A DNA stretch of 64,000 bases from Candidatus Merdivicinus intestinigallinarum (GTDB lineage Bacteria; Bacillota; Clostridia; Oscillospirales; Ruminococcaceae). The notes beneath the pieces are model-generated. The model had not been told where the DNA came from. It did not search any database and worked only from the letters and a program-made list of their open reading frames with translations. Shown in pieces: positions 32,119 through 41,105 of the stretch. The stretch is taken from positions 36,048 to 100,047 of the forward strand of contig DVOW01000051.1 of assembly GCA_018713335.1 (NCBI GenBank), read 5' to 3'. A program made the translations under genes and the position numbers. The stretch's first letter is position 1, and each line of letters opens with the position of its first letter.

Positions 32119-33066
32119 TTACGCTTTGTCCATGGAATCCAAGTGTTTCCGCAGCCAGTCCCACACGTCCCCGTAAACTTCCCGGCGGTTTGTTTCATTT
32201 AAGATTTCATGCCGCCCGCCGGGATAAAGGCGGCAGGAAAGGTCCCGGAGCCCAGCCGCCCGGAGCATGGCTTCCACCTTCCGCACCCCCTTGCCGTAGT
32301 CCCCCACCGGGTCGTCCTCCCCGGAAATCAGGAAAACCGGCAGGTCCTTGGGCACCTTCTCCGCCCATTCCGGGGCGGACACCTGGATGAGCAGGGTGAA
32401 CAGATCCCGGAACCCGGCGGCGGTAAAGGTGTAATTGCACAAGGGGTCCTGTTCATATTTCCGGACAATGGCTTCCTCCCGGCTGAGCCAGGCGTATTTG
32501 CTTTTGGGCGCGTCGAAGCGGCGGTTGTAGCTGCCGAAAGCCAGGCTGTTTAAGAAGGTGCTGCGGTGCTTTTCCAAGCCGACCGCGCAGAACAGAGAGG
32601 CCAGGGCTTTCCCGGCCCCTGCCGCCGGGTTCGGCCCCGCCGTGCCGCAGATGACGGCCCCATCTAACTCCCTTCCATACAGGGTGAGGTACTGCCGGGC
32701 AATAAAGGAGCCCATGCTGTGGCCCAGCAGAAAGTACGGTTTGCCCGGCCAGCGTTTTTTGGCCATCTGTGTCAGGCGGTGAACATCCTCCGGCAGGAAA
32801 GCCGCCCCGTCCTTTTTGGCGAAATACCCCAGGCCATCAGGAATCTGGGCGGAGGCCCCATGGCCCAGGTGATCGTGGCCGCAGACGGCAAAGCCTTTCC
32901 CGCAAAGGAAATCTGCGAACTCCTCGTATCGTTCTATGTATTCGCACATACCGTGGGAAATCTGGAGCACCCCCACGGGCTCCGCAGGCGGCTCATAAAA
33001 ACAGCAGGCGATTTTGGACATACCGTCCGCACTGAGGAAAGATCCCTTGGATTTTTGAAAATTCAT
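32119..33066 (-). CDS. Alpha/beta hydrolase (monoglyceride lipase/lysophospholipase-like)
   Basis: A 315-residue cytoplasmic serine hydrolase. The nucleophile elbow is LLGHSMGSF with Ser117; Asp is in ISGEDDPVGD and His in GGRHEILNE, giving a full triad. The HGMCEYIERYEEFADFLCGK opening and GHDHLGHGASA are typical of the lysophospholipase/PldB group. GGGGGA before the start favours ATG 33066 over the ATG at 33072. Physiological substrate unknown; lipid esters are the usual choice for the family. Confidence 0.85.
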   Translation of the reverse strand: MNFQKSKGSFLSADGMSKIACCFYEPPAEPVGVLQISHGMCEYIERYEEFADFLCGKGFAVCGHDHLGHGASAQIPDGLGYFAKKDGAAFLPEDVHRLTQMAKKRWPGKPYFLLGHSMGSFIARQYLTLYGRELDGAVICGTAGPNPAAGAGKALASLFCAVGLEKHRSTFLNSLAFGSYNRRFDAPKSKYAWLSREEAIVRKYEQDPLCNYTFTAAGFRDLFTLLIQVSAPEWAEKVPKDLPVFLISGEDDPVGDYGKGVRKVEAMLRAAGLRDLSCRLYPGGRHEILNETNRREVYGDVWDWLRKHLDSMDKA

Positions 33067-33194
33067 CGTCATTCCCCCTTCTTCCATTATAACGGATTTG
33101 GGTAAAAAAAGAAAGCAGGGACAGGATTTACCCGCCCTGTTTTCCGCAAAAATTTACAAAATAAGGAACCCGCAATCACCGCGGCTCTACCCAC

Positions 33195-33980
33195 TCACTT
33201 CAAAAACCGGAACTCCGCCATCAGAAGGTCGTGGTCGGATGTGTCTGTGGGGCAGACTTCCGCTTCCACCAGCTCCAAATTGCTGCTGTACAGGATGTTG
33301 TCCAGACACTTGGTGTCCCAGTCGTCTCCGTGGTAGGTTTCCAAAGGAGCTTCCTCAGTGCTCACCGCCTGGAAGCCTTCCAGGGCGTCCAGCTCCTCCA
33401 AATCCCGGAGGTTAAAATCCCCCGTCACGATCTGGTATTCCCCGCTGTTTTGGGCCAGGATCTCGTTGACGGCCTCCAGCTGCTGCGCACGGACCTGGTC
33501 GTCCTCGTAAGACAGATGGAGGTTATAGAAATAGAAAAATTCCCCCTGATAGGAAACCTTGTTTATGGTCAGGACCCGGGGTTCCAATTTCTGCTCCTCA
33601 TCAGCAGGCAGCGTCCAGGCTTCCCCTTGGACCAACACGCCCTTGGAGAGGGTCCCCAAGCCGTAGCTACCGGCCTGGCGGCCGTTGGCGTCCATCCAGG
33701 GGAAGGCTTCAAAAAATTCGGTGTGGCGGAACAGCCCCTCCGCCAGCGTATCGCAGATGCTGACGCCGTTTACCCGGGCGGTCTTTTCTTCCGCTTCCTG
33801 CAAGCCGATAATATCCGCGTCGATCCCGCTTAAAAATTCCTTTTGCGCGGAAAGGTCGGCGCTGCCGGAGTCCACGTTCCAGGTGGCCACCCGGATAGTA
33901 TCTTTTTGGGGCTTAAAGCCGACGCCTGCGCCGCAGAAAAGGATCAGGGCGGCAGCGGCAAACAGCCGGATCCGTTTCAT
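33195..33980 (-). CDS. Secreted endonuclease/exonuclease/phosphatase-family protein
   Basis: A 261-residue EEP-fold protein with an N-terminal hydrophobic signal (about 6-22). Motifs: VATWNVD, IIGLQEAEE (metal-binding Glu), YNLHLSY, VTGDFNLRD, DNILYS and TSDHDLLMAEF with the catalytic His. These are all the metal and catalytic residues of the DNase I/sphingomyelinase-type superfamily, so it should be an active nuclease or phosphodiesterase outside the membrane. GGGAGG precedes ATG 33980. Divergent from the HAD gene. Confidence 0.83.
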   Translation of the reverse strand: MKRIRLFAAAALILFCGAGVGFKPQKDTIRVATWNVDSGSADLSAQKEFLSGIDADIIGLQEAEEKTARVNGVSICDTLAEGLFRHTEFFEAFPWMDANGRQAGSYGLGTLSKGVLVQGEAWTLPADEEQKLEPRVLTINKVSYQGEFFYFYNLHLSYEDDQVRAQQLEAVNEILAQNSGEYQIVTGDFNLRDLEELDALEGFQAVSTEEAPLETYHGDDWDTKCLDNILYSSNLELVEAEVCPTDTSDHDLLMAEFRFLK

Positions 33981-34044
33981 AACATTCCCTCCCGGAGCTT
34001 TTTTCTCTATTATGCGCCATTTTCCGAAGAAAGTCAACCCTGCC

Positions 34045-34073
34045 TTGTACCGTCCGCAAAAATGTGCTATGAT
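34045..34073 (+). promoter_or_regulatory. Promoter of the HAD phosphatase gene
   Basis: TTGTAC, 17 bases, TATGAT with an upstream TGC extension, 34 bases ahead of the ATG. Confidence 0.65.
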
Positions 34074-34107
34074 AAAAGGGAATGAGAAAAGAGAAGGACG
34101 GTGCGAT

Positions 34108-34761
34108 ATGTTTCAATGCTGCATTTTTGACCTGGACGGGACGCTGATCGATTCTTTGGAGGATCTGGCGGACGCCTGCAACTGGGTCCTGAAGGAAAAC
34201 GGACTCCCCACCCACCCGGTGGACGCCTACCGGCGCTTTGTGGGGGACGGGGCTTATAAGCTGGTGGAACGGATGCTTCCGGAACCCATGCGGGATGAGC
34301 AGATAGTGGTCCAGTATAAGGCCCTGTTTGACAAACGCTACAACGGCCATTACCTGGACAAGACCCGGCCCTATCCCGGAGTGATGGACCTTTTGGCCCA
34401 TTTGAAGGAAAAAGGGCTCCAACTGGCGGTGCTCTCCAACAAACCCAACCAGTTTGTCCAGAAGATCTGCCGGGAAGTGTTCGGGGAAGGCTTTTTTGCC
34501 GCAGTGTGGGGCCAGCGGGACGGCGCAGCCAAAAAGCCCGCGCCGGACGGCGTTTTTGCCATTCTGAAAGAGCTCCAGGCCGCGCCGGAGGAAGCTTTGC
34601 TGATCGGGGATTCCAACGTGGACATCCAAACGGCCAAAAATGCCGGGATCGCCGGCGCAGGAGTCAGCTGGGGGTTCCGGGGACGGCAGGAACTCAAAGA
34701 AGCCGGGGCGGACTTTATCGCGGACGACGCCGCCCAGCTGGAAACTTATATCCTTGCATAA
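34108..34761 (+). CDS. HAD-family phosphatase (phosphoglycolate phosphatase-like)
   Basis: A 217-residue haloacid dehalogenase-type phosphatase. Motif I FDLDGTLIDS (nucleophile Asp8, Asp10), motif II VLSNKP, Lys in AAKKPAPDG, motif III LLIGDSNVDIQTAKNAG. The cap is the four-helix type of phosphoglycolate phosphatase (GNVLKENGLPTHP...). It removes phosphate from a small phosphorylated metabolite. AAGGACGG precedes ATG 34108; the open frame further up lies in the divergent gene. A strong terminator follows. Confidence 0.88.
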   Translation: MFQCCIFDLDGTLIDSLEDLADACNWVLKENGLPTHPVDAYRRFVGDGAYKLVERMLPEPMRDEQIVVQYKALFDKRYNGHYLDKTRPYPGVMDLLAHLKEKGLQLAVLSNKPNQFVQKICREVFGEGFFAAVWGQRDGAAKKPAPDGVFAILKELQAAPEEALLIGDSNVDIQTAKNAGIAGAGVSWGFRGRQELKEAGADFIADDAAQLETYILA

Positions 34762-34767
34762 ACCAAA

Positions 34768-34795
34768 ACGCGCACCATTAAGGTGCGCGTTTTTT
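34768..34795. terminator. Bidirectional terminator after the HAD gene
   Basis: ACGCGCACC (34768-34776) with GGTGCGCGT (34782-34790), ATTAA loop, then TTTTTT; an A run on the other side serves the convergent minus-strand gene. Confidence 0.9.
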
Positions 34796-35636
34796 ACTCT
34801 GCTTCCGCCGAATCAGTATCCGCCGGAGCTTCATCTGCCGGGAATTTGTCCGGATATTCCTCCCGCAGGATATTTTCCACAAAGTCCAGGCTCCTTTCCA
34901 GGGTGGACATGGATTTTTCGTTTTCCTTGACGGTGCCGCCCATATCCCGGACGCAAAGGAACACATCCTCCTCCAGGCCGTTCAAGTACATCTTTTTCCC
35001 CAGAGCCGTATCGTTTAAAATCAGCTTATCCCCTTCAATAATGTCAATGTCCGGATACAGGGCGGACAGATCCACAAAAATGCCCTCATCCTCACCGCAG
35101 ACATAATCATAGACTTCCTGTTCCAGAATAAAGACCAGGTCCTCGCCGCTGGCGAACACGGCCATGAGCTTTTGGATGTTGATGGCATTCACCTGCATAT
35201 CCACATTTTCCGCATCGGAGTCCAGGGTGATGGCGATCTCGTCATAGGTCACGTCCGTTTTCCCGTCCCCGTTGTAATCCTCCGCATAGGAAGCCAGATC
35301 CGACGCCAGCGAGTCGTTCAGCGCCGAAAACATGTAGTTTGTGGCCGTCGTGATGGTCAGGTCGTATTCCGGCCCGAAAAAGATGTCTTTGATGAGCCAA
35401 ACCACCAGCACCACAGCCGCAAGGCCGCCCCAGGTGGCCCCTTTATAATGGTACCAGTAATTTTTCCATTTCTCCTTAAAGGTTTTGGGGACAATGGGCT
35501 CCTCTTTTTCAAACTCCGCCTGCACCTCTTCCGGATGCTCCGCTGCTGCCTGCTGCATTTTTTTCAGCTCGATCAGCTCCCGCAGTTCCCTTTGCTGCGG
35601 GTCAATATAAGCGTCCTTTTTTTTCTTTTTGGCCAT
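34794..35636 (-). CDS. Single-pass membrane protein with acidic external domain, function unknown
   Basis: A 280-residue protein: a charged cytoplasmic start (KKKKKDAYIDPQQRELREL, predicted helix to about 55), one transmembrane helix (about 68-88: GGLAAVVLVVWLIKDIFFG) and an external domain of about 190 residues. In it DYNGDGKTDVTYDE looks like a calcium-binding loop, but the twelfth position is Tyr rather than Asp/Glu, so it is only dockerin/EF-hand-like. The end is Ala/Asp/Glu-rich. It ends at a bidirectional terminator. Not recognised; similar single-pass proteins in Clostridia are unnamed. Confidence 0.7.
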   Translation of the reverse strand: MAKKKKKDAYIDPQQRELRELIELKKMQQAAAEHPEEVQAEFEKEEPIVPKTFKEKWKNYWYHYKGATWGGLAAVVLVVWLIKDIFFGPEYDLTITTATNYMFSALNDSLASDLASYAEDYNGDGKTDVTYDEIAITLDSDAENVDMQVNAINIQKLMAVFASGEDLVFILEQEVYDYVCGEDEGIFVDLSALYPDIDIIEGDKLILNDTALGKKMYLNGLEEDVFLCVRDMGGTVKENEKSMSTLERSLDFVENILREEYPDKFPADEAPADTDSAEAE

Positions 35637-35824
35637 TTTGGCTTCCTCCCAAATTTATGCAGTATCTGTTTTGATTAAAGCATATAAATGTGACGGATTT
35701 TTAACAGTTCCGTCAATAATTCAAAAATCCGCGCCTGTTTTTACAACGTCTTTTCTATTTTACCATGTTCCGGCGGTTTCTTCAAGCCAAATCATGCAAA
35801 AATCTTTTCCTTTTTCCAAAGCCC
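35637..35824. other. Intergenic region upstream of the inositol-phosphatase gene
   Basis: About 190 AT-rich bases between two divergent genes. It presumably holds the minus-strand promoter for the membrane protein gene (a TTATAT-like -10 near 35685 is only weak). I see no structured RNA or repeat. Confidence 0.6.
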
Positions 35825-35853
35825 TTGACAGAACAGCAGGATTTGTATATCAT
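35825..35853 (+). promoter_or_regulatory. Promoter of the inositol monophosphatase-family gene
   Basis: TTGACA, 17 bases, TATCAT. A second AT-rich stretch follows before the start at 35934. Confidence 0.7.
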
Positions 35854-35933
35854 AAATTTTATATAGAATCTTTATGAAATTGACGGGATTTTTATGAATC
35901 GATGCGAAACACCGGGAATCAGGAGGTATTTTT

Positions 35934-36725
35934 ATGGAGAAAGCAGCCCTTCAACAGCTGGCCCTTCAGGTGGAGCAGATCGCCCGGAAAGACGGGGAGC
36001 TGATCCGCGCCATCAAAAGGCCGGAGGTATTCACCAAGGAAGGCCACGCCAATTTCGTCACGGAAGCCGACCTGGCGTCCCAGGGATTTTTGATGGAGGA
36101 ACTTCATAAGATCCTGCCGGAAGCGGGATTTTTGGCGGAGGAAGGGGAAAGCGGGAAGCTGCCGGAAGGGCTTTGCTTTATCATCGACCCCATTGACGGC
36201 ACCGCCAATTTTATGCGGGGATGCCGCCGTTCCGCCATTTCCATCGGCCTGGTTTCCCGAGGGGAGGGCTTATTGGGGGTTGTCTTGAATTTTGACTCCG
36301 GGGAACTGTTTTCCGCGGTAAAGGACGGCGGGGCCTTTTTAAACGGCCGGCCCATCCATGCGGCGGACACGTCCCTTTCCGAATCCCTGCTGGTCTTCGG
36401 CAGCTCCCCCTATTACCGGGAACTCCTGGACCCCACCTTTGCTGTGGTGAAAAAGGTGTTTTCCCAGTGCGGGGACATCCGCCGGTCCGGTTCGGCGGCA
36501 TTGGACCTCTGCGACGTGGCGGCCGGGCGGTTCGATGGCTTTTTTGAGGCCCGGCTCTCCCCCTGGGATTACGCCGCCTCATCCGTCATCATCCGGGAGG
36601 CCGGCGGGCAGATTTTTTCCGGACGCATGGGGCTTTCCTACGAAAGGCCCTGCCCCATCTGCGCCGGCAGCGGCGCGCTGTTCCCCAAGATACTGGAAGC
36701 TGCGGAATCGGAAGGGATTTTCTAG
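35934..36725 (+). CDS. Inositol monophosphatase-family protein
   Basis: A 263-residue lithium-sensitive-type phosphatase. The metal site is complete: Glu69-Glu70 (LAEEGES), DPIDGTANF with Asp85, Asp88 and Gly89, and LSPWDYAASSV with the late Asp. Length is typical for SuhB/CysQ-like enzymes. Substrates may be inositol-1-P, 3'-phosphoadenosine or fructose-1,6-bisphosphate; sequence alone does not decide. AGGAGG precedes ATG 35934. The gene stands by itself before the MoxR operon. Confidence 0.88.
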   Translation: MEKAALQQLALQVEQIARKDGELIRAIKRPEVFTKEGHANFVTEADLASQGFLMEELHKILPEAGFLAEEGESGKLPEGLCFIIDPIDGTANFMRGCRRSAISIGLVSRGEGLLGVVLNFDSGELFSAVKDGGAFLNGRPIHAADTSLSESLLVFGSSPYYRELLDPTFAVVKKVFSQCGDIRRSGSAALDLCDVAAGRFDGFFEARLSPWDYAASSVIIREAGGQIFSGRMGLSYERPCPICAGSGALFPKILEAAESEGIF

Positions 36726-36899
36726 TAAACCGCGGCAAATGAATCCCCGGCATTGAGAAAATCGGGAGCACAAAGGAATCATAACCCCTGGTTTCCCGGA
36801 ACCAATTGGAATTTGACGGAGCTCCCCGGCGGGGGCCTCTTATTTTTATGTAAAAAACGTTTTATTCACAAAATTCCACTTTTTATTCTGCATAAATTC

Positions 36900-36908
36900 T
36901 GATATTAT
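36900..36908 (+). promoter_or_regulatory. Extended -10 promoter of the MoxR operon
   Basis: TGATATTAT (TGn plus TATTAT) 52 bases before the moxR start; a weak TTTTTA stands 17 bases upstream. Confidence 0.5.
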
Positions 36909-36959
36909 AGAAATAAATACACGTTTTTGTAAAAATCAGAAATCAGGAGGCTTTCCCCT

Positions 36960-37919
36960 ATGAACATTTCCCAAATCCAGCCCTCAGCCGGCGCCCTTTG
37001 CCAAAACCTTTCCTCTGTCATTTTCGGCAAGGAGGAGATCATCCGAAAAGTGGTCCTCTCCCTGCTGTGCGGAGGACACATCCTGCTGGAGGACATGCCG
37101 GGCACCGGAAAGACCACCCTGGCGAAAGCCCTGGCAAAATCTGTGCGCTGCGGATTCAAGCGGGTGCAGTTTACCCCGGACCTGCTGCCCTCGGACCTGA
37201 CGGGCATCAATTTTTACAACCAAAAGGAAGGGGAATTTGTTTTTAAGGAAGGCTCCGTGTTTACCAATATCCTGTTGGGGGACGAAATCAACCGGGCCAC
37301 CCCCCGGACCCAGTCCAGCCTCCTGGAATGCATGGAGGAACGGCAGGTTTCCGTGGACGGCGTAACCCACACCCTCCCCTCCCCGTTTTTGGTCATCGCC
37401 ACCCAGAACCCCATTGAGGTCCAGGGCACCTTCCCCCTGCCGGAGGCCCAGCTGGACCGGTTCTTCCTGAAGCTGAAAATGGGCTACCCCGGCGCGGATT
37501 TCGAGGCGAAAATGCTGACGGGCTATGTGAAAGCCAGCCCCTTGGACAGCCTCCAGCCCGTTTTGGACGGGGAAACCGTGCTGGAAATGCAGCAGGCCGT
37601 CCGGGATGTGAAGGTCAGCGATGCCATCGCCGGATACATCGTCAGGCTGGCCGAGGCCACCCGCACCCATGAAAAGGTGAAGCTGGGGGTCAGCCCCCGA
37701 GGGTCCCTGGCTTTGATGCGGGCTTCTCAGGCCCATGCCGCCATGGACGGCCGGGACTACGTCCTGCCGGACGACGTAAAGGCGGTGACGCCGGACGTCT
37801 GGAACCACCGGATCATCTGTAAAGGCTACAACCTGTCCCAGTCCTCGGACGCCCCCTATGAAATCCTGGACTTTATCCTCCGCAACACCGAGGCCCCCAC
37901 GGAACACACCGCCCAGTAG
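36960..37919 (+). CDS. MoxR-family AAA+ ATPase
   Basis: A 319-residue AAA+ ATPase of the MoxR type. Walker A is MPGTGKTT (46-53), Walker B LLGDEINRA with TPRTQSSLLECM after it, sensor I VIATQNPIE and arginine finger/sensor II near LPEAQLDRFFLKLKMGYP. These chaperone-like ATPases work with DUF58 and von Willebrand-type partners in protein complex assembly. AGGAGG at 36945-36950 precedes ATG 36960. The DUF58 gene starts 18 bases after its stop and a large membrane protein follows. Confidence 0.93.
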   Translation: MNISQIQPSAGALCQNLSSVIFGKEEIIRKVVLSLLCGGHILLEDMPGTGKTTLAKALAKSVRCGFKRVQFTPDLLPSDLTGINFYNQKEGEFVFKEGSVFTNILLGDEINRATPRTQSSLLECMEERQVSVDGVTHTLPSPFLVIATQNPIEVQGTFPLPEAQLDRFFLKLKMGYPGADFEAKMLTGYVKASPLDSLQPVLDGETVLEMQQAVRDVKVSDAIAGYIVRLAEATRTHEKVKLGVSPRGSLALMRASQAHAAMDGRDYVLPDDVKAVTPDVWNHRIICKGYNLSQSSDAPYEILDFILRNTEAPTEHTAQ

Positions 37920-37937
37920 CCGGAAGGAGGCCCTTTT

Positions 37938-39089
37938 ATGCAGTTAGCCGCCCTTGCGGCGATTTTGCTGGCCATCCTCTGGCTGCAAAACTGGATTTAC
38001 CGCAAATACGCCCTTCAGGACGTCCATTACCGCTGCTATTTGAGCAAGGACCAGGTCTATGAAGGGGATGAGATCGAACTCATTGAGGAGCTGGAAAACC
38101 GAAAGTGGCTGCCCCTTCCCTGGTTCAAGACGGAAATCACCGCCTCCCGCTGGCTGGATTTTGCCGGGACCCAGTCCCAGCTGACGGACAAAAGCCGCTT
38201 TGTCCCCAGCTTTTTCACCCTGAAAAGCTACCAGAAGGTGAGCCGCCGCTGGAAAGTCACCTGCTTAAAGCGGGGGGAATTTTCCATCGACCGGGTGGTG
38301 CTGGTGACCAGCGACCTGCTGGGCAATGTGAACCAGTCCATTGGCGCAGAGGTCCATTCCTCGGTGCTGGTGCTGCCCCGGCCCTTAAGCGAGGAAGCCC
38401 TCATCAAGCCCCGGTACCTGACCGGGGACATTGCCGTCCGCCGGAGCCTTATTGAGGACCCCTTTTACAATTCCGGCGTCCGGGAATACATGGAATTTGA
38501 CCCCATGAACCGCATCCACTGGCCCGCCACGGCCAGGGAGCAGAAGCTCATGGTGTTCCAGAACGATTCCACCACCCGCCAAAGCGTCACCATCGTTTTA
38601 AACATGCAGTCCCGATATTTTGAGCACGACAGCAAGACCATTGACGCGGAAAAAATGGAAACCGCCATCCGCCTTTGCGCCGGGCTTTTCGATGCCACCC
38701 TGGCCACCGGGATGCCCCTGCGGTTCGCCGCAAACTGCACCACCGGGGAAGGGCGCTCCACCATTTCCACCGAGGAATTCTGGGGCCGGGATTATGTGGA
38801 GGGGCTGTTCCAGATGCTGGCCCGGCTCAAGCTGCAAAGCACCGAGGAATTCTGTACCTTTTTAAGCGACCATTACCACGACTTCACCTCCACCGATCTG
38901 ATCCTGGTCACCGGGTTCGTGGACGGCAAAATCGTGGACATCATCCGGCGCAAGCAGTACGACGGCGTCCATGTCCGCACCCTGCTTTTAGGGGAGATTC
39001 CGGAGGACGTGGACGCTTCCGGCTGCGAAATCTTAGAACTTTCCCCTACAGAACTGGAAAAGGAGGCGGGATTATGGGCAAACGCTTGA
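37938..39089 (+). CDS. DUF58-domain protein
   Basis: A 383-residue protein with an N-terminal hydrophobic segment (about 2-20), a central beta-sandwich (about 30-170) and a DUF58/vWA-like domain with the diagnostic YMEFDPMNRIHWPATAREQ. DUF58 proteins are regular partners of MoxR ATPases. It follows moxR by 18 bases and overlaps the next gene by 16 bases, so the three are one operon. AAGGAGG precedes the ATG. Confidence 0.88.
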   Translation: MQLAALAAILLAILWLQNWIYRKYALQDVHYRCYLSKDQVYEGDEIELIEELENRKWLPLPWFKTEITASRWLDFAGTQSQLTDKSRFVPSFFTLKSYQKVSRRWKVTCLKRGEFSIDRVVLVTSDLLGNVNQSIGAEVHSSVLVLPRPLSEEALIKPRYLTGDIAVRRSLIEDPFYNSGVREYMEFDPMNRIHWPATAREQKLMVFQNDSTTRQSVTIVLNMQSRYFEHDSKTIDAEKMETAIRLCAGLFDATLATGMPLRFAANCTTGEGRSTISTEEFWGRDYVEGLFQMLARLKLQSTEEFCTFLSDHYHDFTSTDLILVTGFVDGKIVDIIRRKQYDGVHVRTLLLGEIPEDVDASGCEILELSPTELEKEAGLWANA

Positions 39090-40486
39090 GCCTGCTGGGC
39101 GGGCTAAAGGTCACTGCCGTCCTTTGCACGGTCTTTCCCATCCTGCCGGTGTTCTGCGCACTGATGCTGATTCCCAAAATACCGGCGGACCGGTACAGCC
39201 AGGCGGTGATGCTGGCCCTGTGCCTCCTGTCCTGCCTTATTGGGATGCTGTGCGGCGCGTTCCTCATCCCTGCGCTGTCCAAAAAGCAGGGAAGGGTTTT
39301 CGATTTCCTGGGAAATATTACGACCTTCCTGGCAGCCATTTTGTGCGGCGGCGCGGGATTTTTCGCCGGACGGAGATTTTTCTCCATCCCCATAAACTCC
39401 GCATGGGTTTTCTGGTATGTCCCAATTGTTGTGGGGGTATGCTGTTTTGCTGCCTGCATCTTGGGCTGCCGGTGCTGGGAGGAGAAATACAGCGATATTA
39501 TCCGGATACCCTATCTCACCGCCTTGATTGTGGCGGACCTGCTTTGCAGCTTCCTGTTTTGGGCGCTGAAACAGCCCCTGGATATGCTCATCCTGTCCCT
39601 GACCCTGCTTTTTGCGGCCTGCGTTTACGCGGCGGCGGAAAACCAGGGGAACATCGACTACCTGATGCAGAAGCGCAGCCACAACCACAGCATCCTGCCC
39701 CGCAGGATGCGCTGGTACAGCTTCTCCTTAGTTTTAGGCATCTCCGTCCTGATTTTCGGGGGATATTTCCTCCGGAAACCCATTGCCTCCTTTTTCAGCT
39801 GGGTGCTCAGCTCGTTAAAATCGGGGATATCCGCCCTTTTGGGGATGCTGTCCTGGGGCGGATCCGGAGAAGCGGTCCCGGAAACACCTATGGAAACCCC
39901 TATGCAGGGGGACATGGGTCTGCCCGCCGCCCAGGGGGAATCCAGCATCTTTTGGACGATTTTCGGGATCGGTTTAGTTGTCCTTTTTCTATGGCTGATC
40001 TTCTATTACCGCCGTGAAATCTGGGGCGCTATCCGTACCCTTTTGGGCAAGATCCGGGACATCCTGTCGGGGCTTTTGTTCCGGCAGGCCCACACATCCG
40101 GCCCGGCGGACGCCAATGAATATTTCGAGGACAATGTGGAGGAGCTTTCCCGGGAACCGGGCAGCTTCTGGAAGCGGGAACGGCCCTATGACCAGCGCCG
40201 GTGGAAGAAGGAATACAGGGCTTTCCGGGCCATGCCCAACGGCGGTGAAAAGCTGCGGGAGGGCTACCGGCTGGCCATGCAGCATCTGCTTTTAAAAAAT
40301 ATCCCCCTGGTCCCGTCGGACACCCCGGCGGACATTCTGAAAAAGGGGAAGGCAGTCCTTCCCGCCGACCTGTTCGCCTGTGTCACCGACGCCTACTGCC
40401 TGATCCGGTATGCCGGGAAGGAACCGGACAGCCAGGCTTCGGGACAAGCCGCCAGCCTGCTGGCCGTCTGCGACCGGGGCAAATAA
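39074..40486 (+). CDS. Multi-pass membrane protein of the MoxR operon (DUF4129-like C-terminus)
   Basis: A 470-residue protein starting MGKRLSLLGGLKV, ATG 39074, behind GGAGG inside the end of the DUF58 gene. It has about seven hydrophobic segments in the first 300 residues, one more near 295-320 (FWTIFGIGLVVLFLWLIFYY) and a soluble C-terminal part of about 130 residues with KLREGYRLAMQHLLLKN, YADILKKGK-like and ADLFACVTDAYCLIRYAG, as in DUF4129 domains. In related operons this position is held by a transglutaminase-like membrane protein, but no Cys-His-Asp set is evident here. Function unknown. Confidence 0.75.
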   Translation: MGKRLSLLGGLKVTAVLCTVFPILPVFCALMLIPKIPADRYSQAVMLALCLLSCLIGMLCGAFLIPALSKKQGRVFDFLGNITTFLAAILCGGAGFFAGRRFFSIPINSAWVFWYVPIVVGVCCFAACILGCRCWEEKYSDIIRIPYLTALIVADLLCSFLFWALKQPLDMLILSLTLLFAACVYAAAENQGNIDYLMQKRSHNHSILPRRMRWYSFSLVLGISVLIFGGYFLRKPIASFFSWVLSSLKSGISALLGMLSWGGSGEAVPETPMETPMQGDMGLPAAQGESSIFWTIFGIGLVVLFLWLIFYYRREIWGAIRTLLGKIRDILSGLLFRQAHTSGPADANEYFEDNVEELSREPGSFWKRERPYDQRRWKKEYRAFRAMPNGGEKLREGYRLAMQHLLLKNIPLVPSDTPADILKKGKAVLPADLFACVTDAYCLIRYAGKEPDSQASGQAASLLAVCDRGK

Positions 40487-40514
40487 ATCCAAAATACTGC
40501 AAGGAGATGGTTTT

Positions 40515-40985
40515 ATGAAAATCAGGCGCGCCGCGGAGAAGGACCTCCCCGCCATCAACCGGCTGCTGTTCCAGGTGGCCCAGGTGCACCACAACGGAAG
40601 GCCGGATCTGTTCCGCCCGGCTTCCAAAAAATATACGGACGAAGAACTGCTGGCTATCCTCCACGACGACACAAAGCCGGTGCTGGCGGCTGTGGACGAG
40701 AACGACGAAATGCTGGGCTACGCTTTCTGCATCTTCCGGCAGCATCTGCACAACAATATCCTGACGGACATCAAGACCCTGTATCTTGACGACCTCTGCG
40801 TGGAGGAAACCTGCCGGGGCCAGCACATTGGCCGGCTCCTTTATGAAGCGGTCCTGGACTTCGCCCGGGAAAACGGCTGTTACAATGTGACCTTGAACGT
40901 CTGGGGCTGCAACGAATCCGCCCGGAAATTTTATGAAAGCTGCGGGCTGTCGGTCCAGAAAATCGGCATGGAACAGATTTTGTGA
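40515..40985 (+). CDS. GNAT-family N-acetyltransferase
   Basis: A 156-residue GNAT protein: beta strands and acetyl-CoA loop in LDDLCVEETCRGQHIGRLLY (motif A with the R-x-x-G-x-G/A-like RGQHIG), then ENGCYNVTLNVWGCNESARKFYESCGL (motif B). It acetylates an amine, target unknown (protein N-termini, sugars and antibiotics are all possible). AAGGAG precedes ATG 40515; the longer open frame to 40410 overlaps the previous gene. It ends at a terminator hairpin. Confidence 0.87.
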   Translation: MKIRRAAEKDLPAINRLLFQVAQVHHNGRPDLFRPASKKYTDEELLAILHDDTKPVLAAVDENDEMLGYAFCIFRQHLHNNILTDIKTLYLDDLCVEETCRGQHIGRLLYEAVLDFARENGCYNVTLNVWGCNESARKFYESCGLSVQKIGMEQIL

Positions 40986-41010
40986 GAATACGCCCATGGG
41001 CACACAAAAA

Positions 41011-41046
41011 GGGAGCGTTTCCGTAAGGAACGCTCCCTCATTTTTG
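41011..41046. terminator. Bidirectional terminator between GNAT and sulfatase genes
   Basis: GGGAGCGTT (41011-41019) pairs with AACGCTCCC (41029-41037); A5 precedes and CATTTTTG follows. Confidence 0.85.
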
Positions 41047-41105
41047 GCAAAAGAATTTTAAAAGGATTTGCGGGCGGCATCAAGGACGCTGCCCTACAAC
41101 GCCTT